Of a DNA stretch of 64,000 nucleotides, positions 52,609 to 62,022 are shown piece by piece. The stretch comes from Acidobacteriota bacterium (GTDB lineage: Bacteria; Acidobacteriota; Blastocatellia; Pyrinomonadales; Pyrinomonadaceae): positions 1 through 64,000 of the forward strand of contig JAHBSK010000005.1 of the NCBI GenBank assembly GCA_019639175.1. Direction: 5' to 3'. The notes under the pieces were generated by a model. The model saw nothing but the letters and a program-made list of their open reading frames with translations, had not been told where the DNA came from and made no database searches. Position numbers and translations under genes: made by a program. How positions within the stretch are numbered: the first letter of the stretch is position 1; every line of letters begins with the position of its first letter.

Positions 52609-52748
52609 AACCTAAAGGCATTTTGCCTCGGTAATTCCTCACCTGAGACCGATCGTTCCTGATCTCCCGACGTTTTTTTTCACCTTCCTGTTTTGGGACT
52701 CGGCCATAACGATAGTAAAATCAAACGTCTTCCGCATATACTTCTTGT

Positions 52749-53861
52749 ATGAAAACACGTATCGGACTCATTTTTGGCGGCAGATCGGGTGAACACGAGA
52801 TCTCGATCAGATCAGCCGTATCCGTTATCCGTTCCATCGACCGGGATAAGTATTCGGTCGTGCCTATCGCCATTGACCCGTCAGGACACTGGCTCAGCCC
52901 GGACGCATCATGCAAACTTTTGGCTGATGATGTCGCTGATCTGCTGGACGTGCGTGATCAGGACGGCAGCTATGGTCTGTTGGCAGACACCGCGTTCAAC
53001 GGGCTGACGGCGATGGACGGCGAACACTCTAATATCGGGCTGGACGTGATCTTTCCGGTCCTGCATGGCCCGATGGGCGAGGACGGCACGATACAGGGCT
53101 TGCTGGAACTGGCGAATATCCCGTATGTCGGCTGCGGCGTTCTTGCCTCGTCCTGCGGTATGGACAAGGTCACGATGAAAACCCTGTTCAAGGACGCCGG
53201 GCTGCCGATATGCCGATTCATCTGGTTCCTGCGCAAGGATTGGGAGGCCGATCCTGAAAAACTGATCGCCAACATTGAAAAAAAGGTCGGCTATCCGTGT
53301 TTCGTCAAACCGTCGAACCTCGGCTCATCTGTCGGCATTTCGCGGGCAGGAAATGCCGAGGAATTGGCCGCCGCGATAAAGCTTGCCGCCGAATACGACC
53401 GCAAGATAATCGTCGAGGAAGAACTCAGAATGCGTGAGATAGAATGTGCGGTCATCGGCAATGACGATGCTGAGGCAAGCCGTCCGGGCGAATATATCAT
53501 CCGAAATAAGGAAAAGTCTTTTCTTGATTATGTCGAGAAATATTCCGGCACGGGAAACAACGAGTTTGTCGTCCCGGCGCCGGTTTCTGAGGAACTTGAA
53601 ACAAAGATACGCGAAATGGCCGTGGCAGCCTTTAAGGCTATCGACGGTTCCGGCCTTGCCAGAGTCGATTATTTTTTGCGAAGCGATAACGGAATGCTGC
53701 TGGTAAATGAGATCAACACGATGCCCGGGTTGACGGATGCTTCCGGGTTTCCGAAAATGTGGGAAGGCAGCGGCAGATCGTTCACGGATGTGATCGACCT
53801 TTTGATAAGCCATGCCATTGAGCGGCACTCTGACCGGTCACGAAACCGTACCGGCACGTAA
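52749..53861 (+). CDS. ddl: D-alanine-D-alanine ligase
   Basis: 370 residues. LIFGGRSGEHEIS at the start, ATP-grasp motifs (CFVKPSNLGSSVGISRAGN, EEELRMREIECAVIGND), and LLVNEINTMPGLTDASGFP, which holds the catalytic Asn/Glu metal ligands. It makes D-Ala-D-Ala for peptidoglycan. It lies downstream of the c-di-AMP riboswitch and terminator, which suggests that cell-wall precursor supply is tied to this second messenger. Monocistronic or co-transcribed with dodecin. Confidence 0.95.
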   Translation: MKTRIGLIFGGRSGEHEISIRSAVSVIRSIDRDKYSVVPIAIDPSGHWLSPDASCKLLADDVADLLDVRDQDGSYGLLADTAFNGLTAMDGEHSNIGLDVIFPVLHGPMGEDGTIQGLLELANIPYVGCGVLASSCGMDKVTMKTLFKDAGLPICRFIWFLRKDWEADPEKLIANIEKKVGYPCFVKPSNLGSSVGISRAGNAEELAAAIKLAAEYDRKIIVEEELRMREIECAVIGNDDAEASRPGEYIIRNKEKSFLDYVEKYSGTGNNEFVVPAPVSEELETKIREMAVAAFKAIDGSGLARVDYFLRSDNGMLLVNEINTMPGLTDASGFPKMWEGSGRSFTDVIDLLISHAIERHSDRSRNRTGT

Positions 53862-53902
53862 AGGCCGTATGTTATGTTTCTTTTTACAAAAAGGGGGATA
53901 TT

Positions 53903-54109
53903 ATGTCAGTAGCAAAAAATATTGAGATCGTTTCTGCGTCAGGCAAGAGCTTTGAAGACGCCATTTCAACAGGGATCGAACGGGCATCACGCACGATAGA
54001 CAATATCAAAGGAGCCTGGATAAAGGATCAAAAGGTCGAAATAAGGGATGGTAAAATATCTGAATACAGAGTGACGATGATCGTTACCTTTGTTCTTTCT
54101 GACGATTAG
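53903..54109 (+). CDS. dodecin family flavin-binding protein
   Basis: 68 residues, the family length: KNIEIVSASGKSFEDAISTG, then GAWIKDQKVEIRDGKI and EYRVTMIVTFVL. Dodecins form hollow 12-mers that bind flavins or, in some bacteria, CoA. GGGGG precedes the ATG by several bases. It overlaps the stop of the convergent VWA gene by four bases. Confidence 0.93.
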   Translation: MSVAKNIEIVSASGKSFEDAISTGIERASRTIDNIKGAWIKDQKVEIRDGKISEYRVTMIVTFVLSDD

Positions 54110-55023
54110 TTCTTATCACGTTTTTCGGCAGTGTACCCTTTTCGGGTCCTGATAGTAAGACCGGGACGGCTGACGCGGAGTTCTATCTCCCGCCATTTGC
54201 CGTCCTTTTTTTCGTTCAGCGGCGAATAACCCAATGTATATTGTTCGCCAAGTTCCTTGACGATATTCTCGAAGGCCTCGCGCATTGCCACGCCGCCGGG
54301 AGCGGCAACGAACTGCCCGCCCGTTCTTTCTGCAAAATTCCTGAGCGCTCCTCGATTTTGCTGACGCCGGTTTTGCGAACCGGTCGGGGTCGCCATATCC
54401 ACTGTGTAGATCACAGCATTTGCGGCCATTGCCTCACGAAGCGCCCTCGACGACGACCGCGAGCTTTGATTATCAGCACCGTCGGAAAGAACCACTATCG
54501 CCCGTCGTTGTTCGGGACGATCACGAAGAGCTTCGGCGGCCTTGAAAACCGCGTCATTCAGAGCGGTCATCCCGTAGGCGCGAATATCGAATATTCTTTC
54601 CGATATGTCACGGCTGTTCGAAAAATCCTGCACAAGCGAAACTTTGCTGTCAAATTTGTATATCGCAACGTGGTCGTCAGGACGAAGGCCGTCAAGAAAC
54701 CTGATCGCAGCCGATCTGGCAAGGCTGACGCTTTGCTCCATGCTTCCCGATGTATCAATAAGGATCACTGCGGCAAAAGGTGTTTCTTCGGGTGAGAACA
54801 GGGAAATGGGCTGTTCAACGCCATTTTCAAGAACCGAGAACAGTTCTTTTTTCAGGCCTGAAACGACTCGCCCGTTAGTGTCGCGTATCAGGGCATTCAA
54901 CACGACCAGATCGGAATCGATGCTGATAACGCCGTCATCCTGGGCCATGACCGCGCCTGCACATATGGCGATCACCGTCAGAAGCAAAAATGATCGGGCG
55001 ATCGTTGTCATTAATTTGTTCAC
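54106..55023 (-). CDS. secreted VWA-domain protein
   Basis: 305 residues with a signal peptide (TIARSFLLLTVIAICAGAVM). Canonical metal site DTSGS in ILIDTSGSMEQSVSLARS, followed by the other strands (AIVVLSDGADNQSSRSSSRA). The C-terminal LRVSRPGLTIRTRKGYTAE is the acidobacterial VWFA-related ending seen also in the 4668-5606 protein. An exported protein-binding module. Overlaps the dodecin gene by four bases. Confidence 0.85.
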   Translation of the reverse strand: MNKLMTTIARSFLLLTVIAICAGAVMAQDDGVISIDSDLVVLNALIRDTNGRVVSGLKKELFSVLENGVEQPISLFSPEETPFAAVILIDTSGSMEQSVSLARSAAIRFLDGLRPDDHVAIYKFDSKVSLVQDFSNSRDISERIFDIRAYGMTALNDAVFKAAEALRDRPEQRRAIVVLSDGADNQSSRSSSRALREAMAANAVIYTVDMATPTGSQNRRQQNRGALRNFAERTGGQFVAAPGGVAMREAFENIVKELGEQYTLGYSPLNEKKDGKWREIELRVSRPGLTIRTRKGYTAEKRDKN

Positions 55024-55039
55024 AGAAAATGTTGTCTAT

Positions 55040-55588
55040 TCAACGCCGTAGTTTCAGAAATCGTGCGACCCTTATGACCGTGTTCGACGACCTTATCGCA
55101 ACGGCAGAGATCGAGAACCGTGTTGTCTTTTTTAGCTCTTCCAAAAGGTCGTTGGTTGCCTCCTTAAGGAACAGGACGGCCTGGGTCAGGTTTGAAGGCC
55201 GTTCAAAATCCTCGTCTTCCTCAAGCGTCAGGCCGTCGTTGTTGCCGCCAAGGTCTTTCCTTATGCGGGTAACGAGCTTTTCCAGATCATCCAGTTTTTT
55301 GTGATCGGTTGCGGAAAACTGCTCTTTCCGTTCAATGGCTTCATAAAGATCCGAGGCGAGTTCGGCTGCCGTCTCACCGCGTTTCAGCATTTCTTCGTGC
55401 TGCTTTTTCTCACGGTCACGGAGCTGACGCTGACGCATTTCCCTCATATTGCGAGGAAGCTGTTCAACTTGCTCTTTCTCGTCCAGCGGCGGCGTGGGGA
55501 TATTGTTGTTCGGTGTCGCTTGGGCAAAAAGGGAACCGGCTGCCACAAGCCCGATAAAAAATATAAATGCTGCTCTCGCAATAACCAT
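55040..55588 (-). CDS. exported helical hypothetical protein
   Basis: 182 residues. Signal peptide (AAFIFFIGLVAAGSLFAQA), a Pro/Glu-rich stretch, then helices rich in Arg, Glu, Leu (PRNMREMRQRQLRDREKKQH, EAIERKEQFSATDHKKLDDL, and NDLLEELKKTTRF). Upstream of the VWA gene with 16 bases between, and downstream of another exported protein, on one strand. Unrecognised family. Confidence 0.65.
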   Translation of the reverse strand: MVIARAAFIFFIGLVAAGSLFAQATPNNNIPTPPLDEKEQVEQLPRNMREMRQRQLRDREKKQHEEMLKRGETAAELASDLYEAIERKEQFSATDHKKLDDLEKLVTRIRKDLGGNNDGLTLEEDEDFERPSNLTQAVLFLKEATNDLLEELKKTTRFSISAVAIRSSNTVIRVARFLKLRR

Positions 55589-55605
55589 TGATGTCAGAAT
55601 TTATC

Positions 55606-56241
55606 TTATTGATCTGTCGGATCTGTTTTGAGGACATCATCCGGTGAAACTCCGGTCACGGATTCGACCAAAGCCACCAAAAACTGCTCCTCAGCGAGGC
55701 CCGAACTCGGTACCGTGACCCACTCCGTGGAAAGCCCGCGAGCGGAGCGCCCTTCGACCTTTGCCGTGACCGATATGTTGTTTCTCATTCCGTCGATGGG
55801 CTGAACCTCGATTATCAGGCTGTATTGTCCGCGTGACCACGCATCATCACCAAAGGCGAGGTTGCCGTATCGTTTCAGTTCCGTGGTGGCGATGACCTGT
55901 CCGCGTCCGAAAATGAATGGCTGGGTTATGATGATGCCCTCGTTCGGCCTTGAGGCGGCCTCGTCAATGACCATCTTTTTCTCGCGCAGGACATTCTGTA
56001 CGGCCATGACCAAACCGTCCCTGCGTCCGTTCAACTGATACGGATTGGCAAGACGTTCTCGAGTCTTGGTTTTATCCTTTCCCCAATCAAATGTCCTGGT
56101 TGCGTCGGTGGTTCTGGATGTCGTCTTGCCGGCATCGTCCCTGATCTTTTGTGTTTGGGTGTCAACACCTTTTTGAGCAGCTACAACCGTTGCCGACAGA
56201 GCAGCAAAGACAATAGCGGAAAGTTTTGTAAAGCGTTTCAT
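55606..56241 (-). CDS. exported hypothetical protein
   Basis: 211 residues. Signal peptide (KLSAIVFAALSATVVAAQ), an Asp/Lys/Thr-rich start, then a folded domain (LAFGDDAWSRGQYSLIIEVQ, GRSARGLSTEWVTVPSSG). First of three exported proteins in a row (with 55040 and 54106). Family not recognised. Confidence 0.65.
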   Translation of the reverse strand: MKRFTKLSAIVFAALSATVVAAQKGVDTQTQKIRDDAGKTTSRTTDATRTFDWGKDKTKTRERLANPYQLNGRRDGLVMAVQNVLREKKMVIDEAASRPNEGIIITQPFIFGRGQVIATTELKRYGNLAFGDDAWSRGQYSLIIEVQPIDGMRNNISVTAKVEGRSARGLSTEWVTVPSSGLAEEQFLVALVESVTGVSPDDVLKTDPTDQ

Positions 56242-56340
56242 TTCAATATCAAACGAGCTTTTTGGATATACTGACGTTTGTTGGTGTTTGATGTTCCCCG
56301 CCCGCCGTTCGGTTGCATTCGGCTCAATAAAACAGGGTTT

Positions 56341-57318
56341 TCAACGTTTTTCAAGTTTAGCATACCATTCAATGGAGCGGGCAAGCCCTTCATCCAGCGG
56401 AACGGCGGCCTTCCAGCCGGTGAATTCATTCATCTTTTTACCCGAAAGATATTGGGCGTCTATCTCATTCGCTATCTTTGTCTGAAGCAGCACGTTGGGT
56501 TTGACCTCACCGGTCTTTCCGCATTTTTCGATGACAAGCTCCACAAGGTCGATTATCCGAACCGGTTCATTCGTCCCGAAATTAAAGGCTTCGCCCTTTG
56601 TTTCGGATATATTTTCGGCCAGTTTCAAATAACCTTCGACCACGTCGTCCACATAAACAAATTCACGAACCGGCGTGCCGTCGCTCCTGACTATCGGGTC
56701 TTCGCCCCGCAGAACCGACAGGATCGTTCCCGGAATTATCCTTGAAAGATTGAGGTCGCCGGGGCCGTAAATGTTCGCCGAGCGCGACACCGCGACCGGA
56801 AGCCCGTAGGTCACGGCATACGAACGCGAAAGCATATCGGTACACGCCTTTGACACGTCATAAGGGAATACCGCATTCAGCGGCAGGGTTTCGTTATACG
56901 GAAGGTCGGAGTGCGTGCCGTATGCCTTATCGCTTGACGCGACGACAACGCGCGTCACACACGGTATCTGCCGGCACGCCTCAAGCAGCATATAGGTGCC
57001 GCGAATATTTGTCTCAAAGGTTGATATGGGCGAACGGTTCGCCGGCCCGACTATCGCCTGCGCCGCCAGATGGAACACGCTGTCGATCTCCAGTTCGTTC
57101 AGCGATCTTTGCAAGAGTTCGCCGTCCTCAACGCTGCCGCTGACAAATGAAACGCGGCCGCCTACGCCAAGAGCCGACAGGGAATCGGGAACTATCTCGT
57201 CACGGCGAAGACAGGTGACTGCCGCACCTTCATCAACAAGCCGTTTTACCAGATTGGCACCGACAAAACCTGTTCCGCCTGTAACAAAAACCCTTCTGTT
57301 CCGCCAAAATTCACTCAT
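56341..57318 (-). CDS. NAD-dependent NDP-sugar dehydratase/epimerase (RfbG-like)
   Basis: 325 residues from ATG 57318 (a GTG at 57354 overlaps the cytidylyltransferase gene). Short-chain dehydrogenase fold: [22 protein letters not shown], the YDVSK tyrosine-lysine motif (about 160), and [16 protein letters not shown]. It is close to CDP-glucose 4,6-dehydratase, consistent with the preceding cytidylyltransferase. Makes a 4-keto-6-deoxy sugar precursor for surface glycans. Confidence 0.85.
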   Translation of the reverse strand: MSEFWRNRRVFVTGGTGFVGANLVKRLVDEGAAVTCLRRDEIVPDSLSALGVGGRVSFVSGSVEDGELLQRSLNELEIDSVFHLAAQAIVGPANRSPISTFETNIRGTYMLLEACRQIPCVTRVVVASSDKAYGTHSDLPYNETLPLNAVFPYDVSKACTDMLSRSYAVTYGLPVAVSRSANIYGPGDLNLSRIIPGTILSVLRGEDPIVRSDGTPVREFVYVDDVVEGYLKLAENISETKGEAFNFGTNEPVRIIDLVELVIEKCGKTGEVKPNVLLQTKIANEIDAQYLSGKKMNEFTGWKAAVPLDEGLARSIEWYAKLEKR

Positions 57319-57338
57319 ATCGTTTACCGGCTTTTCCT

Positions 57339-58058
57339 TTACCAACGTTTCCACGGCGCGTCAGCTTCCCAGAGTTCGTTGAACTCGAGGCTGTCCTTGA
57401 ACGTGTCCATGCATTTCCAAAATCCGTTATGGCGATATGCCATAAGCTCGCCTTCTGCGGCCAGTTGTTCCAGAGGTTCTCTTTCCAGCACCGAATCCGG
57501 TTCCAGAATTTCCAGCACCGAGCGTTCAAAAACAAAAAAGCCGCCGTTGATCCAAACATCCAGTTTTGGTTTTTCCCTGAACTGTTCAACCGCACCGTCC
57601 TCAGAAATATCCAGAACACCAAAGGTCGAATTTGGCCTTACTGATGTCAGCGTCGCTTTCTTTCCGTGCGAAAGATGAAAATCGAGAAGCGCCTTTACGT
57701 CAATGTCAGAAAGCCCGTCACCATACGTTACAAAGAAGCGTTCTTCTTCGGCTAGCGAATCTTTTATCGCGGCGATCCTGCCGCCGGTGTTAGTGTCCTG
57801 GCCGGTTTCAAAAAGATCTACACGGACATCATCGAACAGGGAATCGCTGGAAAATCCATCAGATTCAAAATAATTTTCTATCAGGTCACCCAAATAGCCT
57901 GTGCACAGCGCGAAATCCCTGAAGCCAGCAGCGGCATAGACGTTTATCAAATGCCAGATGATGGGTTTTCCTCCGATCTCGACCAGAGCTTTCGGAACCG
58001 CCTTGCCCAGAGCATCAAGCCTTGTCCCGCGTCCGCCGCATAAAACAACTGTTCTCAT
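57339..58058 (-). CDS. nucleotide-sugar pyrophosphorylase, glucose-1-phosphate cytidylyltransferase-like
   Basis: 239 residues from ATG 58058 (a GTG at 58082 is an alternative). [20 protein letters not shown] is the nucleotide-binding start; [20 protein letters not shown] and [16 protein letters not shown] are family motifs (RfbF type). It joins a nucleoside triphosphate to a sugar phosphate. Starts inside the upstream glycosyltransferase stop (ATGA). Confidence 0.85.
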   Translation of the reverse strand: MRTVVLCGGRGTRLDALGKAVPKALVEIGGKPIIWHLINVYAAAGFRDFALCTGYLGDLIENYFESDGFSSDSLFDDVRVDLFETGQDTNTGGRIAAIKDSLAEEERFFVTYGDGLSDIDVKALLDFHLSHGKKATLTSVRPNSTFGVLDISEDGAVEQFREKPKLDVWINGGFFVFERSVLEILEPDSVLEREPLEQLAAEGELMAYRHNGFWKCMDTFKDSLEFNELWEADAPWKRW

Positions 58059-58810
58059 TCTTGAGTGTTGGTCAACTCCCACAATTTTGCGTACTTCAGA
58101 AAAACGCCGTAGGCCGTGAAGATCGCGATCATCATTCCCTGAATGCCGTCACGAAAGCCCTGTTTTACAATATAGCTTCTAAAAAATGCTGCGATGGTCG
58201 AGAAAAAGAGATGAAAGATCCCGGTCGTCCTGCCTTTTTCTTTTAGATGTTCCGCCGCCAAAGACGCGTACATTTCCGTCACTCTATGATGTTCCGCCAA
58301 ATTCTGCTTTGTGTAATGCAGCAGTTCGCCTTCGAGCGTTTCCACTCTGCCATCAACACGCGCTGTCTGGTGCGGAGCGACGCCGTCCCAATAGCTTCCT
58401 TCCTTTCGATACAGCCGCATCTGATGATCGGGATACCAGCCGGAATGCCTGATCCAGCGGCCAAGGTATTTCGTACTGCGGGCGATACGAAAACCATCGG
58501 GAAGTTCGCTTTCCGGCGTTGAGCGAAGCTTTTCTATTGACCTTTTCAGTTCATCGGTGACGCGTTCGTCGGCGTCTATCCAAAACAGCCAATCGCCCGA
58601 CGCAAGCGAATCGGCATACTCATGTTTGTCCTTGAACCCTTTGAACTCGCGGTTAAATACCTTGTCCGTATATTGTCTTGCGATCTCGGCTGTCCTGTCG
58701 GTGGAATCTGAATCAACGACAATTATCTCATCTGCCCATGCCACGGTTTCGCACACATCGGCGATGTTGCTTTCTTCGTTAAAGGCAATGATGCAGGCAG
58801 AGATCTTCAT
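58055..58810 (-). CDS. family 2 glycosyltransferase (LPS core type)
   Basis: 251 residues from ATG 58810. GT-A fold: [37 protein letters not shown], and the DxD-type [14 protein letters not shown]. It is like WaaE/KdtX-type beta-1,4-glucosyltransferases. Overlaps the cytidylyltransferase by four bases. First gene of the three-gene surface-polysaccharide group. Confidence 0.85.
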   Translation of the reverse strand: MKISACIIAFNEESNIADVCETVAWADEIIVVDSDSTDRTAEIARQYTDKVFNREFKGFKDKHEYADSLASGDWLFWIDADERVTDELKRSIEKLRSTPESELPDGFRIARSTKYLGRWIRHSGWYPDHQMRLYRKEGSYWDGVAPHQTARVDGRVETLEGELLHYTKQNLAEHHRVTEMYASLAAEHLKEKGRTTGIFHLFFSTIAAFFRSYIVKQGFRDGIQGMMIAIFTAYGVFLKYAKLWELTNTQE

Positions 58811-58841
58811 CGGGATATTCTTACATTGCTTTGGCAAAAAT

Positions 58842-58869
58842 AAAAGCGTGGCGGGTTTGCCACGCTTTT
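58842..58869. terminator. bidirectional terminator between glycosyltransferase and TolC genes
   Basis: AAAAGCGTGGC pairs with GCCACGCTTTT around GGGTTT. The A-run and T-run flank both sides, so it can end either strand. Ends the TolC gene (stop at 58892). Confidence 0.85.
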
Positions 58870-58891
58870 GCCAACAGAATATCGACGCCGT

Positions 58892-60706
58892 TTACTGGCC
58901 GTCCGCAGGTGATTGGACGTCGATGTTATTCACACGAAACGTTGTCGATGTAGCACGCTGAAGATCGGCAAGAGACTTGTTATAATCCGTCTCAGCTCTT
59001 ATTTCCGCATTCCTGGCGCTCATCAGAGCGTTCTCACGCTGAAACAAAAGGAACGTTGTTGAACGGCCCGATTCAAAAAGCCTTCTTTCACCGTCAAGCT
59101 GAATTTCGGCGTTCTCACGTGCACGCCTTGCCGCCAGAACACGCTGACGGGCAGTTTCAACAGATTGAACCGCGTTACGGACCTCAACGATGACCGTCTG
59201 TTCCTGTGCTCTTAACTGGGTCTCTATCCTGTTCTGCGTTATCTGTGCTCCGGCAAGGTTAGCCTTGGCGGTCCTGTTCCTGAAAGGGAACGAGATAGTC
59301 ACACCGATGGAAAAATTAGGTGCATCTGACCGGAACGTATTTGCCAATGAACGGCCAAGTCCGCCAATGGCATAAGAAGGCTGTCCCGGTATGACGACCT
59401 GCGGATTCAGTATCGGATCGAGTCCTGTTACAGCTCTGGTCTCATTCAGGCCGTTAAAAAGGATCAGGTCAGCCTGAGACGTGAACATGTTGGTTATAAC
59501 CGGATCGGTCGTGCCGTTGCGTGCAAGGCCGTTCAGAGAAAAGCTCGTGTTCAGGTCGATCTGCGGCTTTGTCTGATTTCTGAAAAAGTCCAGATCGATC
59601 TTATTTATATCCTGGCTCAGTTTCAGGCTTCGCAGTTCATAGCGGTTCGCCATCGCATCACTGAGGGCATCCTGAAGATTTATCGGATCGGTAGAGAAAG
59701 CCGGTGTATCGGTCGGCAGATATGTTCTGTTCCATTCCGGCGAAAGAGCATCTCTAAGCAAAAGCTGTTTCAAACTGTTGTCAGTTATCGCAACCTGCTG
59801 TGTTGCCACGATCACTTCAGCTTCGCGGTTGGCAAGCTCGGTCTCGACCTCTGCCTTTGCCAACGGAGCGGCTGAACCGGCGGCGATGCGGGCTTCGACC
59901 TGACGCAGGTTTTCACGCGTCAGTTCCAGATTTGCCTGTTTGTTCTGCTGATCGCGAAGTGCGAAAACAAGGTCCCAATATACTCGCTGAACCTGTGTGA
60001 TGACCTCGATGGTCTGACGCCGGAATTCAGCATCGGTCTGTTCGAGCCTGCGTCTCGCAATGGTCAGATTTCGCCTTGTGTTATCGATCTTTCGGTTACG
60101 GAACAGCGGCTGCGTAAAGCGAACTCCGTAGCTGGATGAATATATCGCACTGCTGCTGGAGCCAAGCGAACCGGAACTGACCTGGGCCTGTGTGAACGCA
60201 TTCTCCGTTCGCGAATTGTTAAAGAACGTGCTGAAATTGCCGCCGGTCGATAGCTGCTGCGTCAGGCCTGCGTTGACGTCGATGTCGCTGGTCGCGGAAG
60301 AACCCGTTGTGTTGTTCCTGCGGTATGTCGGCGTTACGGAAAAGACCGGATCGTAAAATCCCCGCAAGGCATCGATCTGAGTTTCCTGTATGCGAACGTC
60401 ATCACGGGCAATATCAATATTTGTGTTATTAGCCAGAGCGCGGCGTATCGCCTCATCCAGCGTCAGCGGAACCGTGTCCGTAGTCTGGACGCCGACACGT
60501 GCCAAAACCTCAACTGTGCGGGCATCCGGGAATTTCGCACTGCTGCGCGTCGCATCTGCTCCGAAAGTGGCCGCATCTTGCACCTGTGTCCTTGGAGCGG
60601 AGTTGACGGCAACCTGTACCTCTTGCGATAAAACATTTTCCGCCGTGGCCGCAACAAAAAAAGCGGCAAGAAATTGAGCGGCTAATAGGGAACGAAATAT
60701 CTTCAT
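58892..60706 (-). CDS. TolC family outer-membrane efflux protein
   Basis: 604 residues from ATG 60706, with a signal peptide (FRSLLAAQFLAAFFVAATA). Two repeated helical/beta halves: TLDEAIRRALANNTNIDIA and LQDALSDAMANRYELRSLKL open each half, and the C-terminal coiled coil (ETARQRVLAARRARENAEIQ) is the channel helix. It forms a trimeric outer-membrane pore for efflux or type I secretion. No inner-membrane partners are next to it. Confidence 0.9.
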   Translation of the reverse strand: MKIFRSLLAAQFLAAFFVAATAENVLSQEVQVAVNSAPRTQVQDAATFGADATRSSAKFPDARTVEVLARVGVQTTDTVPLTLDEAIRRALANNTNIDIARDDVRIQETQIDALRGFYDPVFSVTPTYRRNNTTGSSATSDIDVNAGLTQQLSTGGNFSTFFNNSRTENAFTQAQVSSGSLGSSSSAIYSSSYGVRFTQPLFRNRKIDNTRRNLTIARRRLEQTDAEFRRQTIEVITQVQRVYWDLVFALRDQQNKQANLELTRENLRQVEARIAAGSAAPLAKAEVETELANREAEVIVATQQVAITDNSLKQLLLRDALSPEWNRTYLPTDTPAFSTDPINLQDALSDAMANRYELRSLKLSQDINKIDLDFFRNQTKPQIDLNTSFSLNGLARNGTTDPVITNMFTSQADLILFNGLNETRAVTGLDPILNPQVVIPGQPSYAIGGLGRSLANTFRSDAPNFSIGVTISFPFRNRTAKANLAGAQITQNRIETQLRAQEQTVIVEVRNAVQSVETARQRVLAARRARENAEIQLDGERRLFESGRSTTFLLFQRENALMSARNAEIRAETDYNKSLADLQRATSTTFRVNNIDVQSPADGQ

Positions 60707-60926
60707 TAAGGATATGCTCCAGAAAAAAAAGGCGTGGCCGTGGCTTCGCCGTAAAGTCAAACTGGTATTACGTCACAGTAATTGTCTTAGTTTCAACAAT
60801 TTTGGCATACTCGCGTGACCGTTCTGCGGTCGATCGAAACATTACTACCTTTGAAGTTTGCCATAAATTGGAGTATCTTCTGAATTTTAACATACTGATT
60901 TTACAGGAGGCTTTCACAGATCAAAA

Positions 60927-61934
60927 ATGGGCACAAAAGTAGCTATTAACGGGTTTGGAAGGATCGGGCGCAACGTGCTTCGGTCATGCATAGGTGATAA
61001 GGATATAGATTTTGTCGCGGTCAATGACCTGACCGACACAAAAACGCTCGCGCATCTGCTCAAATACGATTCCGTAATGGGCAATTTAGACAACGAAATA
61101 TCGGCGGAAGGCGACACGATCACGGTTGACGGCGATTCGTTCAAGGTCTTTTCTGAAAAAGACCCGGCGGCGATAGATTGGGCGTCGGTCGGAGCCGAGG
61201 TCGTTATCGAATCGACGGGCCGGTTCACAAAAGCCGAGGATGCGGCAAAACATCTTCGCGGTTCGGTCAAAAAGGTCATCATCTCGGCTCCGGCAAAGGG
61301 CGAGGACGTGACCATCGTTCTGGGCGTAAATGACAATATGTACGACCCCGCAAATCATCATGTCATCTCAAACGCCTCTTGCACCACGAACTGTCTGGCC
61401 CCGGTTGCAAAGGTCATTCATGAAAAATTCGGCATCAAAAATGCCCTCATGAACACCATCCACAGCTATACCAACGACCAGCAGCTTCTTGACCTGCCGC
61501 ACAAAGACCTGCGTCGAGCCAGAGCCGCTGCTCTTTCGATGATCCCGACCTCGACCGGCGCCGCAAAGGCCGTCGCGTTGGTGATTCCTGAACTCAAAGG
61601 CAAGTTCGACGGCATTTCCGTCCGCGTCCCGACCCCGAACGTCTCTCTGGTTGACGTTGTCATCAACGTCGAAAAGGAAACCACGACCGAAGAGGTCAAT
61701 CAGGTTCTGAAAGACGCCGCAAATGAAGAGTTAAAGGGCATTCTCGCGTTTTCCGAAGAACCGCTCGTCTCCATGGATTTCCGCGGCAACCCGAACTCGT
61801 CCATCGTTGACGCCGAAAACACCAAGGTCATCGGCGGAAACGCGATAAAGATACTCTCGTGGTACGACAACGAATGGGGCTACTCCTGCCGCGTCCGCGA
61901 CCTTGTGAAATTCATCGCAGAAAAGGGCCTGTAA
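60927..61934 (+). CDS. gapA: glyceraldehyde-3-phosphate dehydrogenase
   Basis: 335 residues. NAD fold start [14 protein letters not shown], catalytic [15 protein letters not shown] (Cys about 155), and the C-terminal [13 protein letters not shown]. Type I GAPDH of glycolysis: oxidises and phosphorylates glyceraldehyde-3-phosphate. The ATG follows CAGGAGG by several bases. pgk follows 88 bases later on the same strand. Confidence 0.97.
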   Translation: MGTKVAINGFGRIGRNVLRSCIGDKDIDFVAVNDLTDTKTLAHLLKYDSVMGNLDNEISAEGDTITVDGDSFKVFSEKDPAAIDWASVGAEVVIESTGRFTKAEDAAKHLRGSVKKVIISAPAKGEDVTIVLGVNDNMYDPANHHVISNASCTTNCLAPVAKVIHEKFGIKNALMNTIHSYTNDQQLLDLPHKDLRRARAAALSMIPTSTGAAKAVALVIPELKGKFDGISVRVPTPNVSLVDVVINVEKETTTEEVNQVLKDAANEELKGILAFSEEPLVSMDFRGNPNSSIVDAENTKVIGGNAIKILSWYDNEWGYSCRVRDLVKFIAEKGL

Positions 61935-61947
61935 GAATTTATCGCAA

Positions 61948-62001
61948 CGACACGGAGGCACGGAGCATTCTGTTAAAAGATCTCTGTGCCTCTGCGTCTC
62001 G
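61948..62001. repeat. intergenic inverted repeat between gapA and pgk
   Basis: CGACACGGAGGCACGGAG can pair with CTCTGTGCCTCTGCGTCTCG with two small bulges, the typical low-complexity interspersed palindrome of such genomes. It lies in the gapA-pgk gap and would form a hairpin in the mRNA. Confidence 0.7.
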
Positions 62002-62022
62002 GCGGTGAATTTACAAATTTCT

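Noticed and set aside
52469..52615. Annotating the 48-codon frame over the riboswitch terminator as a gene
   Set aside because: It uses a GTG without a ribosome site and its end coincides with the terminator; kept only as a low-interest hypothesis.
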